Positions 50,568 through 59,691 of a DNA stretch of 64,000 nt are shown here, in pieces. The notes under the pieces were generated by a model that was given only the letters and a program-made list of their open reading frames with translations, made no database searches and had not been told where the DNA came from. The stretch is from Chitinophaga niabensis (GTDB taxonomy: Bacteria > Bacteroidota > Bacteroidia > Chitinophagales > Chitinophagaceae): contig JAFIGY010000005.1 in the NCBI GenBank assembly GCA_017849435.1, positions 1-64,000 of the forward strand, read 5' to 3'. Made by a program: the position numbers and the translations under genes. Numbering within the stretch: the stretch's first letter is position 1; each line of letters opens with the position of its first letter.

Positions 50568-52490
50568 ATGAAACGACAAAATATATTCCGTATCGCGTTG
50601 TGGATGTTGCTGGTACTGCCTTATATGGTTTCCTGCAGGAAGTACCTGGATATTGTGCCGGACAACGTGCCAACGCTCGATAACGCTTTCACCATGAGGA
50701 AAGAAGCGGAAAAATATCTTTTCACCTGTTATTCCTACCTGCCCAAGTCCGGCAGTTCTACGGATAACCCGGCATTCTATGCGGGAGACGAAGTGTCCCT
50801 CATCTGGCCCTTTGGCGTGGCGGCGCTGCAACCCGCAGCCTATCGCATTCCCCGGGGCGGGCAGAATGTGGTGAATCCGTATAGCAATTTCTGGGATGGT
50901 GTGAACCAGGCACAACCATTGTACCGCGGGTTGAGGGATTGCAACATCTTCCTCGATAATATCGGCAAGGTACCGGATATGTCTGCCGATGAAAAGAAAC
51001 GCTGGATCGCGGAAGTCAAATTCCTGAAAGCTTATTACCATTTCTACCTGGTGCGCCTGTACGGCCCTGTTCCACTGGCAAAGACCAACCAGCCGGTAGA
51101 TGCAGAACCCTCTGCAGTAAAAGTATACCGTTCACCTGTTGATTCCTGCTTCAATTACATTGTAGGGCTGATCGATGAAGCGAAGGACGATCTGCCTACC
51201 CTGCTCTCCAACGAAACGGACGAGCTGGGCCGCATCACCAAACCCATCGCACTGGCCATCAAAGCCAGGATACTGGTAACTGCTGCCAGCCCGCTCTTCA
51301 ATGGCAATGGAGACTACACAACGTATGTTGACAATCGCGGTGTGAAACTGTTCAATACCACGAAAGACAATAACAAATGGGTATTGGCAGTGAACGCCTG
51401 TAAGGAAGCGATTGATCTTTGCCATGAAGTAGGGCTCAAACTTTACACCTACAAGCAGGATATTGCGCAGTATACCCTCGCTCCCGAAACCATTACACAA
51501 ATGAGCATCCGCAATGCCGTTGCACAAAAATGGAACACAGAGATCATCTGGGGCAATACCAACAGCATGGCAGGCGATCTGCAGACAAAATGTTTTCCCC
51601 GCGGCATCGATGTTTCCGTGTCGGACAATACTACTCCGCAGGGACAGATTGCGCCGCCGCTGAAAATCGTGGAGATGTTCTATTCGAAAAACGGTGTTCC
51701 CATCAGTGAGGACAAAACATGGAATTACGCCAACAGGTACAGCATCCTTCGCACGGCTGTAGCTTCAGAAAAATATAACCTTGAACCGGGTTATACGACT
51801 TCTTACCTGCACTTCGACCGGGAGAACCGCTTCTACGCCTGTCTTGGTTTTGACGGAGGCAAATGGTATGGTCAGGGTAAGTACGATGATAACTCCATTT
51901 TCACGATCAAAGCGAAGAAAGCACAACCGGCTTCCCAGGTGGTGCAGGCATCCTATTCCACCACCGGTTACTGGGTGAAGAAGCTGGTGCATTTCCAGAA
52001 TGCCATCACCTCCACTTCCTACACCACGCAAACTTATCCCTGGCCGGAAATGAGGCTGGCAGACCTGTATCTGTTGTACTCAGAAGCATTGAATGAGAAA
52101 GACGGTCCCACTGCAGAAACCCTCAAATGGATCAACCTTGTAAGGGCCAGAGCGGGATTGACCACCGTAGAAGACTCCTGGACGAATTATTCCACCAATC
52201 CCTCCGCTTACCAGGGCAAGGACGGATTCCGGCAGATCATACACAGGGAACGTTTGATAGAACTTGCGTTCGAGGGCAGCCGTTTCTACGATGTGCGCCG
52301 CTGGAAAGAGGCGATGGAATTGTTCAACCAGTCCATCTCCGGCTGGGATATCTCGCAGCCTACGGAAGCTGCTTATTATCGGCCTAAACTGATCTTTAAC
52401 CAGGTATTTACCCTGAAAGATTATTTCTGGCCGATAAGGGAGAGTAATACCAACATTAACAGAAACCTGGTACAATCTCCCGGATGGTAA
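50568..52490 (+). CDS. SusD/RagB family nutrient-binding lipoprotein
   Basis: The 640-residue protein has a lipoprotein signal (lipobox MVSC) and the SusD pattern: CRKYLDIVPDNVPTLDNAFT, helical TPR-like repeats with AEVKFLKAYYHFYLVRLYGP, IKARILVTAASPLFNGNGDY and the C-terminal HRERLIELAFEGSRFYDVRRW. It sits on the outer-membrane surface as the lid of the SusC transporter and gives substrate specificity. The ligand cannot be read from sequence. Two more surface lipoproteins with carbohydrate-binding-like domains follow. Confidence 0.95.
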   Translation: MKRQNIFRIALWMLLVLPYMVSCRKYLDIVPDNVPTLDNAFTMRKEAEKYLFTCYSYLPKSGSSTDNPAFYAGDEVSLIWPFGVAALQPAAYRIPRGGQNVVNPYSNFWDGVNQAQPLYRGLRDCNIFLDNIGKVPDMSADEKKRWIAEVKFLKAYYHFYLVRLYGPVPLAKTNQPVDAEPSAVKVYRSPVDSCFNYIVGLIDEAKDDLPTLLSNETDELGRITKPIALAIKARILVTAASPLFNGNGDYTTYVDNRGVKLFNTTKDNNKWVLAVNACKEAIDLCHEVGLKLYTYKQDIAQYTLAPETITQMSIRNAVAQKWNTEIIWGNTNSMAGDLQTKCFPRGIDVSVSDNTTPQGQIAPPLKIVEMFYSKNGVPISEDKTWNYANRYSILRTAVASEKYNLEPGYTTSYLHFDRENRFYACLGFDGGKWYGQGKYDDNSIFTIKAKKAQPASQVVQASYSTTGYWVKKLVHFQNAITSTSYTTQTYPWPEMRLADLYLLYSEALNEKDGPTAETLKWINLVRARAGLTTVEDSWTNYSTNPSAYQGKDGFRQIIHRERLIELAFEGSRFYDVRRWKEAMELFNQSISGWDISQPTEAAYYRPKLIFNQVFTLKDYFWPIRESNTNINRNLVQSPGW

Positions 52491-52534
52491 GCCGCCGTTC
52501 ATTCATCTGCAATTCATCATTAAAAATATTCTGT

Positions 52535-53734
52535 ATGAACAGATACCTCTTTTTCTCCCTGTTTTTTGTTTCGTTCCTGTGGGTTTCCTGCAAGGAAAAA
52601 GACATGCTGGTATACAAGGACGATGGTGCGCCGGCTCCCGGCCCTGTCACCAATCTGAAGCTGACCAGCACACCGGGTGGTGCCGTTATCACTTATACGC
52701 TTCCCAAGGATCCGAACCTGCTTTACGTGAAAGCCGTATATGAACTGAAGTCGGGTGTTTCCGCCGAAGCGAAGTCTTCTACCTATAACGATACCCTCAC
52801 GATCGGCGGATACGGCGATACCCTTCAGCACGAGGTGAAAGTATATACCGTGGGTAAAAATGAGAAAGCGTCCCAGCCGGTTTCCATTACCTTCAAGCCG
52901 CTCAGGCCACCTGTTTACAGCATGTTCGCTTCGCTCAGTCTCGTGGAGACTTTTAGTGGCGCGAACGTGTCTTTCAAAAATCCCGATGAAGCGCCGCTGG
53001 CTATTGTGCTGATGGCGGACAGTACCGGCCGTGGCGACTGGGCAATTGCCAACACCTATTACACAGCCGCACCTTCCGGGTCTTTCTCCGTGCGCGGGTT
53101 TGACACCACCGAACACAAATTCGGCGTTTACATCAGGGACCGTTGGAATAATAAGTCAGACACCCTCATCAAAAAACTCAAACCGCTTTACGAAACCGCC
53201 ATTGACCGCAGCGGATTCAAGGAGGTACAGCTGCTGGGCGACAACTATGCCCCTCACAGCTGGTCCGGTGTTACCGCCCGCGTGATGTCTTTCATGTGGA
53301 ACAATGTGTGGAACAGCGATAATGACTGCTTCCATACCAAAACCGGTGATCCGAAAATGCCGCTCTCATTTACGTTCGATATGGGCGCAACCAATCTCCT
53401 GAGCCGCTTCAAGTTCTATCATCGCAGCGGCAGCAGTGGTGCTTATGTAGGCGGAGACCCCAAGATATTCGAGATATGGGGCAGCAATAATCCTTCTCCT
53501 GACGGCAGCTGGGGCAGCTGGCAACTGCTTGGCACTTTCAACTCTGTCAAACCCTCTGGCCCGGGTGCTGTTACCACGGAAGACAAGAATTTCGCGTGCG
53601 TGCAAGGCGAAGATTTTGATTTTCCGATAGACATTCCTCCGGTGAGATACCTGCGGTTCAGGGTACTGGACACCTGGGGCGGGTTCCAGTACATCTACAT
53701 CTCGGAGCTGAAATTCTGGGGGATCAAGAAATAA
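52535..53734 (+). CDS. Surface lipoprotein with DUF4959/DUF5126/DUF5000-type domains
   Basis: From the ATG at 52535 the 399-residue protein has a lipoprotein signal (lipobox WVSC). An N-terminal fibronectin-like DUF4959 domain (about 30-130, GPVTNLKLTSTPGGAVITYT) is followed by a DUF5126-like part (about 130-240) and a C-terminal F5/8-type discoidin (DUF5000-like) domain with SWSGVTARVMSFMWNNVWNS and YLRFRVLDTWGGFQY. It is the third gene of the Sus-type locus and probably binds glycan at the cell surface. An ATG 17 codons upstream is possible but overlaps the SusD gene. Confidence 0.85.
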   Translation: MNRYLFFSLFFVSFLWVSCKEKDMLVYKDDGAPAPGPVTNLKLTSTPGGAVITYTLPKDPNLLYVKAVYELKSGVSAEAKSSTYNDTLTIGGYGDTLQHEVKVYTVGKNEKASQPVSITFKPLRPPVYSMFASLSLVETFSGANVSFKNPDEAPLAIVLMADSTGRGDWAIANTYYTAAPSGSFSVRGFDTTEHKFGVYIRDRWNNKSDTLIKKLKPLYETAIDRSGFKEVQLLGDNYAPHSWSGVTARVMSFMWNNVWNSDNDCFHTKTGDPKMPLSFTFDMGATNLLSRFKFYHRSGSSGAYVGGDPKIFEIWGSNNPSPDGSWGSWQLLGTFNSVKPSGPGAVTTEDKNFACVQGEDFDFPIDIPPVRYLRFRVLDTWGGFQYIYISELKFWGIKK

Positions 53735-53765
53735 TTGAATGTATCATCACTTAAAATCAGAACCG

Positions 53766-54848
53766 ATGCGAAAATATGCAATACACTGCCTGGTATGCGT
53801 GATAGCAGCACTGCTATTGGCAGCTTGCAGTAAAATGGATAAAACATTCAAAGATTATGTGGTGCCCGGCGGAGTTACCTATACAGGCAAAGTCACCAAT
53901 GTGCAGGTTTTCTCCGGCCGCGAAAGGATCAAGCTGGCGTGGATCAGGGGAACCGATCCGAATGTGACCAAAGCCATTATTTACTGGAACAATAATGCAG
54001 ATTCTGCAGTGGTTCCCATTAAGCAGGGCACTCCGCAGGATACTATCAGCGTGCTGATCGACAAGCTGAAAGAAGGTACTTACAATTTCAGTATCTATAC
54101 TGCCGATGATTTCGGTCATCGTTCCATCCGCGTGGATGCACAGGGCAGAAGCTGCGGCGCCGGCTATCAGTCATCTCTGCTGATCAGGCCACTGGCCACC
54201 TCCACCCCTATCGCGAAGGATGCGCTGCTTTCTTTCATGGCGGCAGATACTTCTTCCGTGACGGAGGTCAATTATACGGACGAGAACAACAAAGCGCAGA
54301 CGGTTTACCTGTCCCATAAACAGGATAAGATACAGTTGCTGAATGTGAAGCCCGGATCCGCCTACACCTTCCGGTCTGTATTCCTCCCCTCCAAACCGGC
54401 GCTTGATTCTTTCTATACAGATTTTGCAACAGGGGTTATTCCCGCCAATCTTGCTATAGGAAAAACAATAACGGCCAGCAGTGAAGTAGCGGGAAGCATT
54501 GCCGCCAATCTGATCGACAGGGACCTCACCTCATTCTGGGCGCCAACGGCCGCTGACCGCACGGATGACAAGAAAGTGTCGGTAACCATTGACCTTAAAA
54601 CAGCACAGACCTTCAACCAGGTAAAGCAATACTGGAGGAAAGGCTCGGAGTTTATTGCAAGCTACAAGATCCAGGGGTCAGACAATGGTACTACCTGGAA
54701 GGACCTGTTCTCAAAAACAACCGGTCCGGGGTCCACAGAGGACGTGACTTTCACGGCTGCCACCAATCGCTATGTACGTATTGAATTTACGATAGGTACA
54801 ACGGATGGTGAAGTAAACATCAATGAAATAGAGATTTACAAGAACTAA
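53766..54848 (+). CDS. Surface lipoprotein with DUF4998 and discoidin (F5/8 type C) domains
   Basis: From the ATG at 53766 the 360-residue protein has a lipoprotein signal (lipobox LAAC). The DUF4998 domain (about 30-220, with GRERIKLAWIRGTDPNVTKA) is followed by a discoidin-like C-terminus (about 225-360: ASSEVAGSIAANLIDRDLTS, KVSVTIDLKTAQTFNQVKQY). Such proteins accompany SusC/SusD pairs and hold carbohydrate at the surface. It is the last gene of the locus, which has no glycoside hydrolase. A strong terminator follows. Confidence 0.85.
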   Translation: MRKYAIHCLVCVIAALLLAACSKMDKTFKDYVVPGGVTYTGKVTNVQVFSGRERIKLAWIRGTDPNVTKAIIYWNNNADSAVVPIKQGTPQDTISVLIDKLKEGTYNFSIYTADDFGHRSIRVDAQGRSCGAGYQSSLLIRPLATSTPIAKDALLSFMAADTSSVTEVNYTDENNKAQTVYLSHKQDKIQLLNVKPGSAYTFRSVFLPSKPALDSFYTDFATGVIPANLAIGKTITASSEVAGSIAANLIDRDLTSFWAPTAADRTDDKKVSVTIDLKTAQTFNQVKQYWRKGSEFIASYKIQGSDNGTTWKDLFSKTTGPGSTEDVTFTAATNRYVRIEFTIGTTDGEVNINEIEIYKN

Positions 54849-54870
54849 GCCCTGTTTATCCTTTTTACCG

Positions 54871-54905
54871 GAAACGGCCTCAAATCGAGGCCGTTTCTTT
54901 TTTTA
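54871..54905. terminator. Terminator at the end of the Sus-type locus
   Basis: GAAACGGCCTC (54871-54881) pairs with GAGGCCGTTTC (54887-54897), followed by an eight-base T-rich tail that overlaps the stop of the convergent acyl-CoA dehydrogenase gene. Confidence 0.93.
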
Positions 54906-56045
54906 TTTCTTTAACGCCTCCCTGGCGATCACGATCTTCTGTATCTCTGACGTTCCCTCCCCGATGGTGCACAGCTTCGCATCCCGGTAGTATTTCTCCA
55001 CAGGAAAATCTTTCGTATAACCGTATCCGCCGAAGATCTGCACGGCATCGTTTGCGGTGCTGACTGCTACTTCGGAAGCGTAGTATTTCGCCATAGCTGC
55101 CTGTTGCGTCATGGGCAGGTGTTTGTTCTTCATGTCCGCGGCCTGCAGTGTGAGTAATTCCGCCGCGGCGATCTGGGTATGCATGTCCGCCAGTTTGAAA
55201 GAGATGCCCTGGAAGTTGGAGATGGGCTGATCAAACTGGTGGCGCTCCTGGGAATATTTCAAAGCGGCATCGTAAGCGCCTTTCGCGATACCGAGGGACA
55301 GCGCTGCGATGGAGATGCGACCGCCGTCCAGCACTTTCATGGACTGGATGAAGCCATCTCCTTCTTTACCCAACATATTCTCCTCCGGGATACGGCAATT
55401 GTCGAAGATCATTTCCGCTGTTTCAGAGGCGCGCATCCCGAGTTTGTTCTCTTTCTTGCCGCCGCTGAAGCCGGGCGTACCGCGCTCTACCACAAATGTG
55501 CTCATCCCGTGACTGTCCCGCAGCGCGCCCGTGCGGGCGATCACTACAGCCACATTCCCGCTCTTGCCGTGCGTGATCCAGCATTTGGTACCGTTGAGCA
55601 CCCATTCGTTCCCTTCTTTCCGCGCGGTGCATTTCATGTTCATGGCATCGGAACCGGTATTCGGTTCTGTGAGTCCCCATGCGCCGATCCATTCGCCGGT
55701 GGCGAGTTTGGGAAGATATTTCTGTTTCTGCGCTTCATTGCCGAATTGGAGGATGTGGCCGGTGCAAAGAGAATTGTGTGCAGCCACGCTTAATCCGATC
55801 GCACCGCAAAAACGCGCGATCTCACTGATAACGGTTACGTATTCAAGGTACCCGAGGCCGGAACCGCCGTACTCTTCCGGTACCAGCACACCCATCAGGC
55901 CGAGCGCTCCCAGTTTTTTAAACAGTTCCGCAGGGAAGGTCTGCGATTCATCCCATTCGATCACATGGGGCTGGATGTGCGTTTTTCCGAAGTCCCGGAT
56001 CACTTGCGCGATCTGTTGTTGCATGTCCGTTGGCTGAAAGTTCAT
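54903..56045 (-). CDS. Acyl-CoA dehydrogenase
   Basis: The 380-residue protein has the family motifs: GAWGLTEPNTGSDAM for FAD and substrate, MKCTARKEGNEWVLNG, the C-terminal QIFGGYGYTKDFPVEKYYRD and the catalytic Glu in IGEGTSEIQK. It oxidises an acyl-CoA to the enoyl-CoA, passing electrons to an electron-transfer flavoprotein. The chain length or branched-chain specificity is not certain. It is the last gene of the porX-led run, 15 bases after the helix-hairpin-helix protein gene. Confidence 0.95.
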   Translation of the reverse strand: MNFQPTDMQQQIAQVIRDFGKTHIQPHVIEWDESQTFPAELFKKLGALGLMGVLVPEEYGGSGLGYLEYVTVISEIARFCGAIGLSVAAHNSLCTGHILQFGNEAQKQKYLPKLATGEWIGAWGLTEPNTGSDAMNMKCTARKEGNEWVLNGTKCWITHGKSGNVAVVIARTGALRDSHGMSTFVVERGTPGFSGGKKENKLGMRASETAEMIFDNCRIPEENMLGKEGDGFIQSMKVLDGGRISIAALSLGIAKGAYDAALKYSQERHQFDQPISNFQGISFKLADMHTQIAAAELLTLQAADMKNKHLPMTQQAAMAKYYASEVAVSTANDAVQIFGGYGYTKDFPVEKYYRDAKLCTIGEGTSEIQKIVIAREALKK

Positions 56046-56060
56046 AACCAGAATTTGAGT

Positions 56061-56777
56061 TTATTTGACCAACAAGTATTTTTCAATTTTACGATAAATG
56101 GAATCATCTACCAAAGCAACGTCCCGGAGTGCTTCCACCTGCCTGAAAGGCCCGTGGTTATTGCGATAACGTATGATCACCCGGGCCAGTTTCGTGCGGA
56201 TATATGGATGATCGGCCAAAGATTTTTCATCTGTATCGTTGAGATCGATCTTTCTTAGAGAAACATCACCCAGTTGTAACAAAGGTTGAATTTTTTTAAA
56301 TACGGAATCCGCCAGTCCATACGTTTCCCCCACCTGCTCCACCGTATGGAACCCGCCGAGCCGTTCCCGGAACTTCACGATCCTCCGGGCCAGTACAGTC
56401 CCGATGCCGGGGAGGCGATCCCATTGCAGGGTGTCTGCAGTGTTGACGTCCAGTAAAAATTTTCTGCGCTCACGGGAAGGCCGCTCATATCGCCGAAAGC
56501 TGTCTTTCCGCCATTCCGGGCGGGGAGAAAAGCGGGGATAATGTTTTTTATACCGATGCGCCCGCACTTCCGCCGAATCCCGCATGATCTTCTCCAGCTG
56601 TAAAGCGGTATCGTGGAAGCCGGTGGTATCTGTACGGTCTGCAGCGGGGAAATAGTAATTGAGTGTGTAGGGAATGCAGCGGATCAGGATGATCAGGCCT
56701 GCCAGGCAGGCGATACCGATACGTTCACGACGGGAAAAGGAGCAATACTCCGAAAAGGGATGTTTTGGCACAAACAA
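56061..56777 (-). CDS. Membrane-anchored helix-hairpin-helix (ComEA-like) protein
   Basis: The 238-residue protein has one transmembrane helix near residues 19-37 and two helix-hairpin-helix repeats in the C-terminal 120 residues: DRLPGIGTVLARRIVKFRER (GIG hairpin intact) and a second, weaker copy ADHPYIRTKLARVIIRYRN. ComEA-type proteins bind incoming DNA in the periplasm during natural transformation. A linker rich in Arg lies between anchor and domain. The Bacteroidetes proteins of this type are not well studied. It is co-transcribed with the beta-lactamase-fold gene (42-base gap). Confidence 0.85.
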   Translation of the reverse strand: MFVPKHPFSEYCSFSRRERIGIACLAGLIILIRCIPYTLNYYFPAADRTDTTGFHDTALQLEKIMRDSAEVRAHRYKKHYPRFSPRPEWRKDSFRRYERPSRERRKFLLDVNTADTLQWDRLPGIGTVLARRIVKFRERLGGFHTVEQVGETYGLADSVFKKIQPLLQLGDVSLRKIDLNDTDEKSLADHPYIRTKLARVIIRYRNNHGPFRQVEALRDVALVDDSIYRKIEKYLLVK

Positions 56778-56819
56778 TGGAATTGATTCTACAAGGAAGT
56801 TCGTGATTTTTATTCATGT

Positions 56820-57581
56820 TCACAAATCCACTTCCAATCCATCATACGCCAGCGCCATACCGGGCGGCAGCAGGGGGTTCACTTCCGCATGCAATCCCAG
56901 CTGGTGGCTGATATGCGTAAAATACACCTGCGGCACTTCCAGCTCCTTCCCCAGCGCCACGGCTTCATCCAGTGTGAAATGCGAGATGTGTTTTTCACGG
57001 CGGAGCGCGTTTAACACCAGTACTTTCGAGCCTTTGATTTTTTCCTTCTCCTCCGGCGCGATGTAGTTCGCATCGGTGATATAAGTGAAATCCCCAAAGC
57101 GGAAACCCAGCACCGGCATCTTGTGATGCATCACGTTGACGGGGATGAACTGCAGGCCGTTGATGGAAAAAGGATCATCCATGATGGTACGCAGATTCAG
57201 TTCCGGGATACCGGGATATTTGAAATCCGCGAAGGCATAGGAGAATTCGCGGATGATCACGTTCTGGGAAAAATCGGAGGCGTAGATATCGATGGCCTGC
57301 TGCTGGAAATAGTTGAAAGCACGGATATCGTCCATTCCGGCGATGTGATCTTTATGAGAATGTGTGATGATCACGGCCTCGAGGTGTTTGATGCCCGCAC
57401 GGAGCATCTGGTAGCGGAAATCCGGCGTGGTGTCTATCACGATGTTGCCCGCATCGGAATGGATGAGGATACTGCTGCGCAGGCGCTTATCCCGCGCATC
57501 CTGAGAAGCGCAGACGTGGCAGGGGCAGGCAATAACCGGTACGCCCTGCGAAGTGCCCGTTCCGAGGAATGTTACTTTCAA
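56820..57581 (-). CDS. Metallo-beta-lactamase-fold hydrolase (PhnP-like)
   Basis: The 253-residue protein has an N-terminal FLGTGTSQGVPVIACPCHVC and the metal motif THSHKDHIAGMDD, as in PhnP and related phosphodiesterases; the CPCHVC stretch corresponds to an extra structural zinc site. FRYQMLRAGIKHLEAVIITH and the closing LAYDGLEVDL fit the family. It probably cleaves cyclic phosphodiesters, but the substrate is not certain here as there are no phosphonate genes nearby. It lies 8 bases after the small gene at 57590. Confidence 0.9.
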   Translation of the reverse strand: MKVTFLGTGTSQGVPVIACPCHVCASQDARDKRLRSSILIHSDAGNIVIDTTPDFRYQMLRAGIKHLEAVIITHSHKDHIAGMDDIRAFNYFQQQAIDIYASDFSQNVIIREFSYAFADFKYPGIPELNLRTIMDDPFSINGLQFIPVNVMHHKMPVLGFRFGDFTYITDANYIAPEEKEKIKGSKVLVLNALRREKHISHFTLDEAVALGKELEVPQVYFTHISHQLGLHAEVNPLLPPGMALAYDGLEVDL

Positions 57582-57589
57582 GTGCGTAA

Positions 57590-57901
57590 TTATTCAGGTG
57601 TTTCGGTAGGGGTTCGCTCGCCGGCGTCCTCCGCGTTCCTGTTGTCCATTACCTGGCGGTAAAGTTTTTGGGACTCGGGGGTGAGGAAGCCTTCTTCCAG
57701 CGTAATGGCGGGAAGGATGTCGATCAGCGTGTTGATCCGCCCTTCCACATTCAGGAACTTGTTGATCACCACTACCTTCTTGTGCTCCAGCACACAATAG
57801 CCGGAGTTGAAAGTTCCCTTCTCGTACCGCAAAATGTACTTCGCTTCCTCGAAAATCTTCTCCAGCTTCGCCAAATTGTGGGGCGTACTCTTCAGGTTCA
57901 T
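57590..57901 (-). CDS. Small conserved protein of unknown function next to porX
   Basis: The 103-residue protein is alpha/beta with LEKIFEEAKYILRYEKGTFN, CVLEHKKVVVINKFLNVEGR and a Pro/Thr-rich tail. No signal peptide is seen, so it is cytoplasmic. It lies 25 bases after porX and 8 bases before the beta-lactamase-fold gene. I recognise it only as a Bacteroidetes type of protein without known function. Confidence 0.8.
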   Translation of the reverse strand: MNLKSTPHNLAKLEKIFEEAKYILRYEKGTFNSGYCVLEHKKVVVINKFLNVEGRINTLIDILPAITLEEGFLTPESQKLYRQVMDNRNAEDAGERTPTETPE

Positions 57902-57926
57902 GATTCCTCCTTTTTATTTAGATCCG

Positions 57927-59480
57927 CTACTTGCTCACCATCCTGGCCACGGGAACGATGATCTCCTCGAGGGAAATACCGCCGTGCTGGAAGGTATTGC
58001 GATAGTAGTTCACGAAATAGTTATAGTTGTTGGGATAGCAAAGATATCCGTCTTCGCGGGCAAAGATATAAGAAGAATTGACATTCGGCTTCGGCAGCCC
58101 GGCTTCCCGCGGATCGCGGAAAGCTAAAACTTCTTTGGGGTCGTAGTTCAGGTTGCGGCCGTGCTTGTATCGGAGGTTGGTAGTGGTCTGTTTGTCCCCG
58201 ATCACTTTCACCGGCGTTTTCACCCGCACACTCCCATGATCCGTGGCTACAATGAGATTGATTTTCCTGTCCGCCACCCGCTTCAATGCCTGGTGCAGCG
58301 GAGAATGTTCAAACCAGCTGGCGGTGATGGAGCGATAGGATATTTCATCGCCTGCGAGTTCCTTGAGCACTTCCATTTCCGTGCGGGCATGGCTGAGCAT
58401 ATCCACGAAGTTATACACGATCACGTTCAGCGGATAGTCGAGCAGGTTATGGATGTTATTCAACAGGTGCTGTCCGTCGGCATGATTGGTCACTTTCGTA
58501 TAGGAAAAACGGTTATCCATCTTCAATCGCGACAATTGTGCCGCCAGGAACGTTTCTTCATGCAGGTTCTTCCCTCCTTCTTCATCATCGTTCTTCCATT
58601 CCTGCGGGAATTTCGCTTCGATGTCTACCGGCATCATTCCCGCGAAAATGGCGTTGCGGCTGTATTGTGTGGAGGTGGGCAGGATGCTGTAGAACGTATC
58701 TTCTTCCACCATACGGAAAGATTCGAGGAAGATCGGCTGTATCGCTTTCCATTGGTCGTAGCGGAGATTATCGATCAGGATGAAGAAGTTGGAGGCGGAG
58801 GGGTCCAGGTAAGGTATCACCTTCTGAGCAAAGAGCGTATGGCTCATTACGGGGGCATCTTTGGTTTTGGGATGCATCCAGTCCGAATAATTCCTGCTGA
58901 TATATTTCGCGAACTCCGTGTTGGCCTCGGCTTTCTGCGACTGCAGCACTTCGATCATTTCCGGGCTGTCGCTTTTGCTCATTTCCATTTCCCAGTACAC
59001 CAGCTTCCGGTAGATATCCGCCCACTCCGCATGGTTGGGATTATCGTTGAGGGCCATGAAGAGCGTGCGGAACTGCTGCTGGTAAGCCGTAGTGGTCTTT
59101 TCCGCCACCAGCCGCTTGTTATCGATGATCTTCTTGAGGGACAGCAGTACCTGGTTGGGGTTCACCGGTTTGATGAGATAGTCCGTGATCTGCGAGCCGA
59201 TCGCTTCATCCATCACATTCTCCGCTTCGTTCCGGGTGATCATCACCACCGGTATCTGCTGATCCATTTCCTTGATGCGCGCCAGCGTTTCCAGTCCGGT
59301 GATCCCGGGCATGGATTCATCCAGCAGCACCACATCCACGATATTATCTTTCAGGAACTCCAGCGCATCGTATCCATTGGTAAGGGCGGAGACTTTATAA
59401 CCTTTGCTTTCCAAAAAAATGATCTGGGATTTCAGGGACTCTATTTCATCGTCTACCCAAAGTATATTGATTTGATTCAT
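57927..59480 (-). CDS. porX: PorX-type response regulator with PglZ/alkaline phosphatase-like domain
   Basis: The 517-residue protein has an N-terminal receiver domain (Asp10/Asp11, phospho-acceptor Asp54 in VVLLDESMPG, Lys in LIKPVNP) and, instead of a DNA-binding domain, a C-terminal PglZ domain of the alkaline-phosphatase superfamily (about 200-517, with ILIDNLRYDQWKAI, ATDHGSVRVKTP and YKHGRNLNY). This is the structure of PorX, which with the kinase PorY controls the type IX secretion system in Porphyromonas and relatives; it can hydrolyse phosphodiesters. It heads a five-gene run ending at 54903. Confidence 0.95.
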   Translation of the reverse strand: MNQINILWVDDEIESLKSQIIFLESKGYKVSALTNGYDALEFLKDNIVDVVLLDESMPGITGLETLARIKEMDQQIPVVMITRNEAENVMDEAIGSQITDYLIKPVNPNQVLLSLKKIIDNKRLVAEKTTTAYQQQFRTLFMALNDNPNHAEWADIYRKLVYWEMEMSKSDSPEMIEVLQSQKAEANTEFAKYISRNYSDWMHPKTKDAPVMSHTLFAQKVIPYLDPSASNFFILIDNLRYDQWKAIQPIFLESFRMVEEDTFYSILPTSTQYSRNAIFAGMMPVDIEAKFPQEWKNDDEEGGKNLHEETFLAAQLSRLKMDNRFSYTKVTNHADGQHLLNNIHNLLDYPLNVIVYNFVDMLSHARTEMEVLKELAGDEISYRSITASWFEHSPLHQALKRVADRKINLIVATDHGSVRVKTPVKVIGDKQTTTNLRYKHGRNLNYDPKEVLAFRDPREAGLPKPNVNSSYIFAREDGYLCYPNNYNYFVNYYRNTFQHGGISLEEIIVPVARMVSK

Positions 59481-59659
59481 CTATTACAAATTACTTAATT
59501 ATGAGACTTATAATGCATTTCGTTCAAAAATCATTCCCTAACGGCTGCTCAAGATAGGGGTGATCTGCCTTCGCGAGCGTCCTATCCCGACAAAAATTTG
59601 TTAAAATATTGACTGTCACGCACTACCTTTCCGCCGGTGAAAGTTACGTTCAAAGCCGT

Positions 59660-59667
59660 AGCTTTGC
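59660..59667 (+). promoter_or_regulatory. Likely -7 element of the HD-domain gene
   Basis: TAGCTTTG matches TAnnTTTG and lies 24 bases before the start codon at 59692. No clear -33 element is seen. Confidence 0.45.
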
Positions 59668-59691
59668 ATGGATAGTTTATAAAAAATCAGC

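Noticed and set aside
58161-59498. A 445-codon open frame on the plus strand opposite porX
   Set aside because: The porX frame is intact with receiver and PglZ motifs; the antisense product has no recognisable domain.
59560-59600. GAGCGTCCTATCCCGAC near 59570 as a further copy of the tRNA-derived palindrome
   Set aside because: The second arm TCGGGA is missing and the similarity is short.
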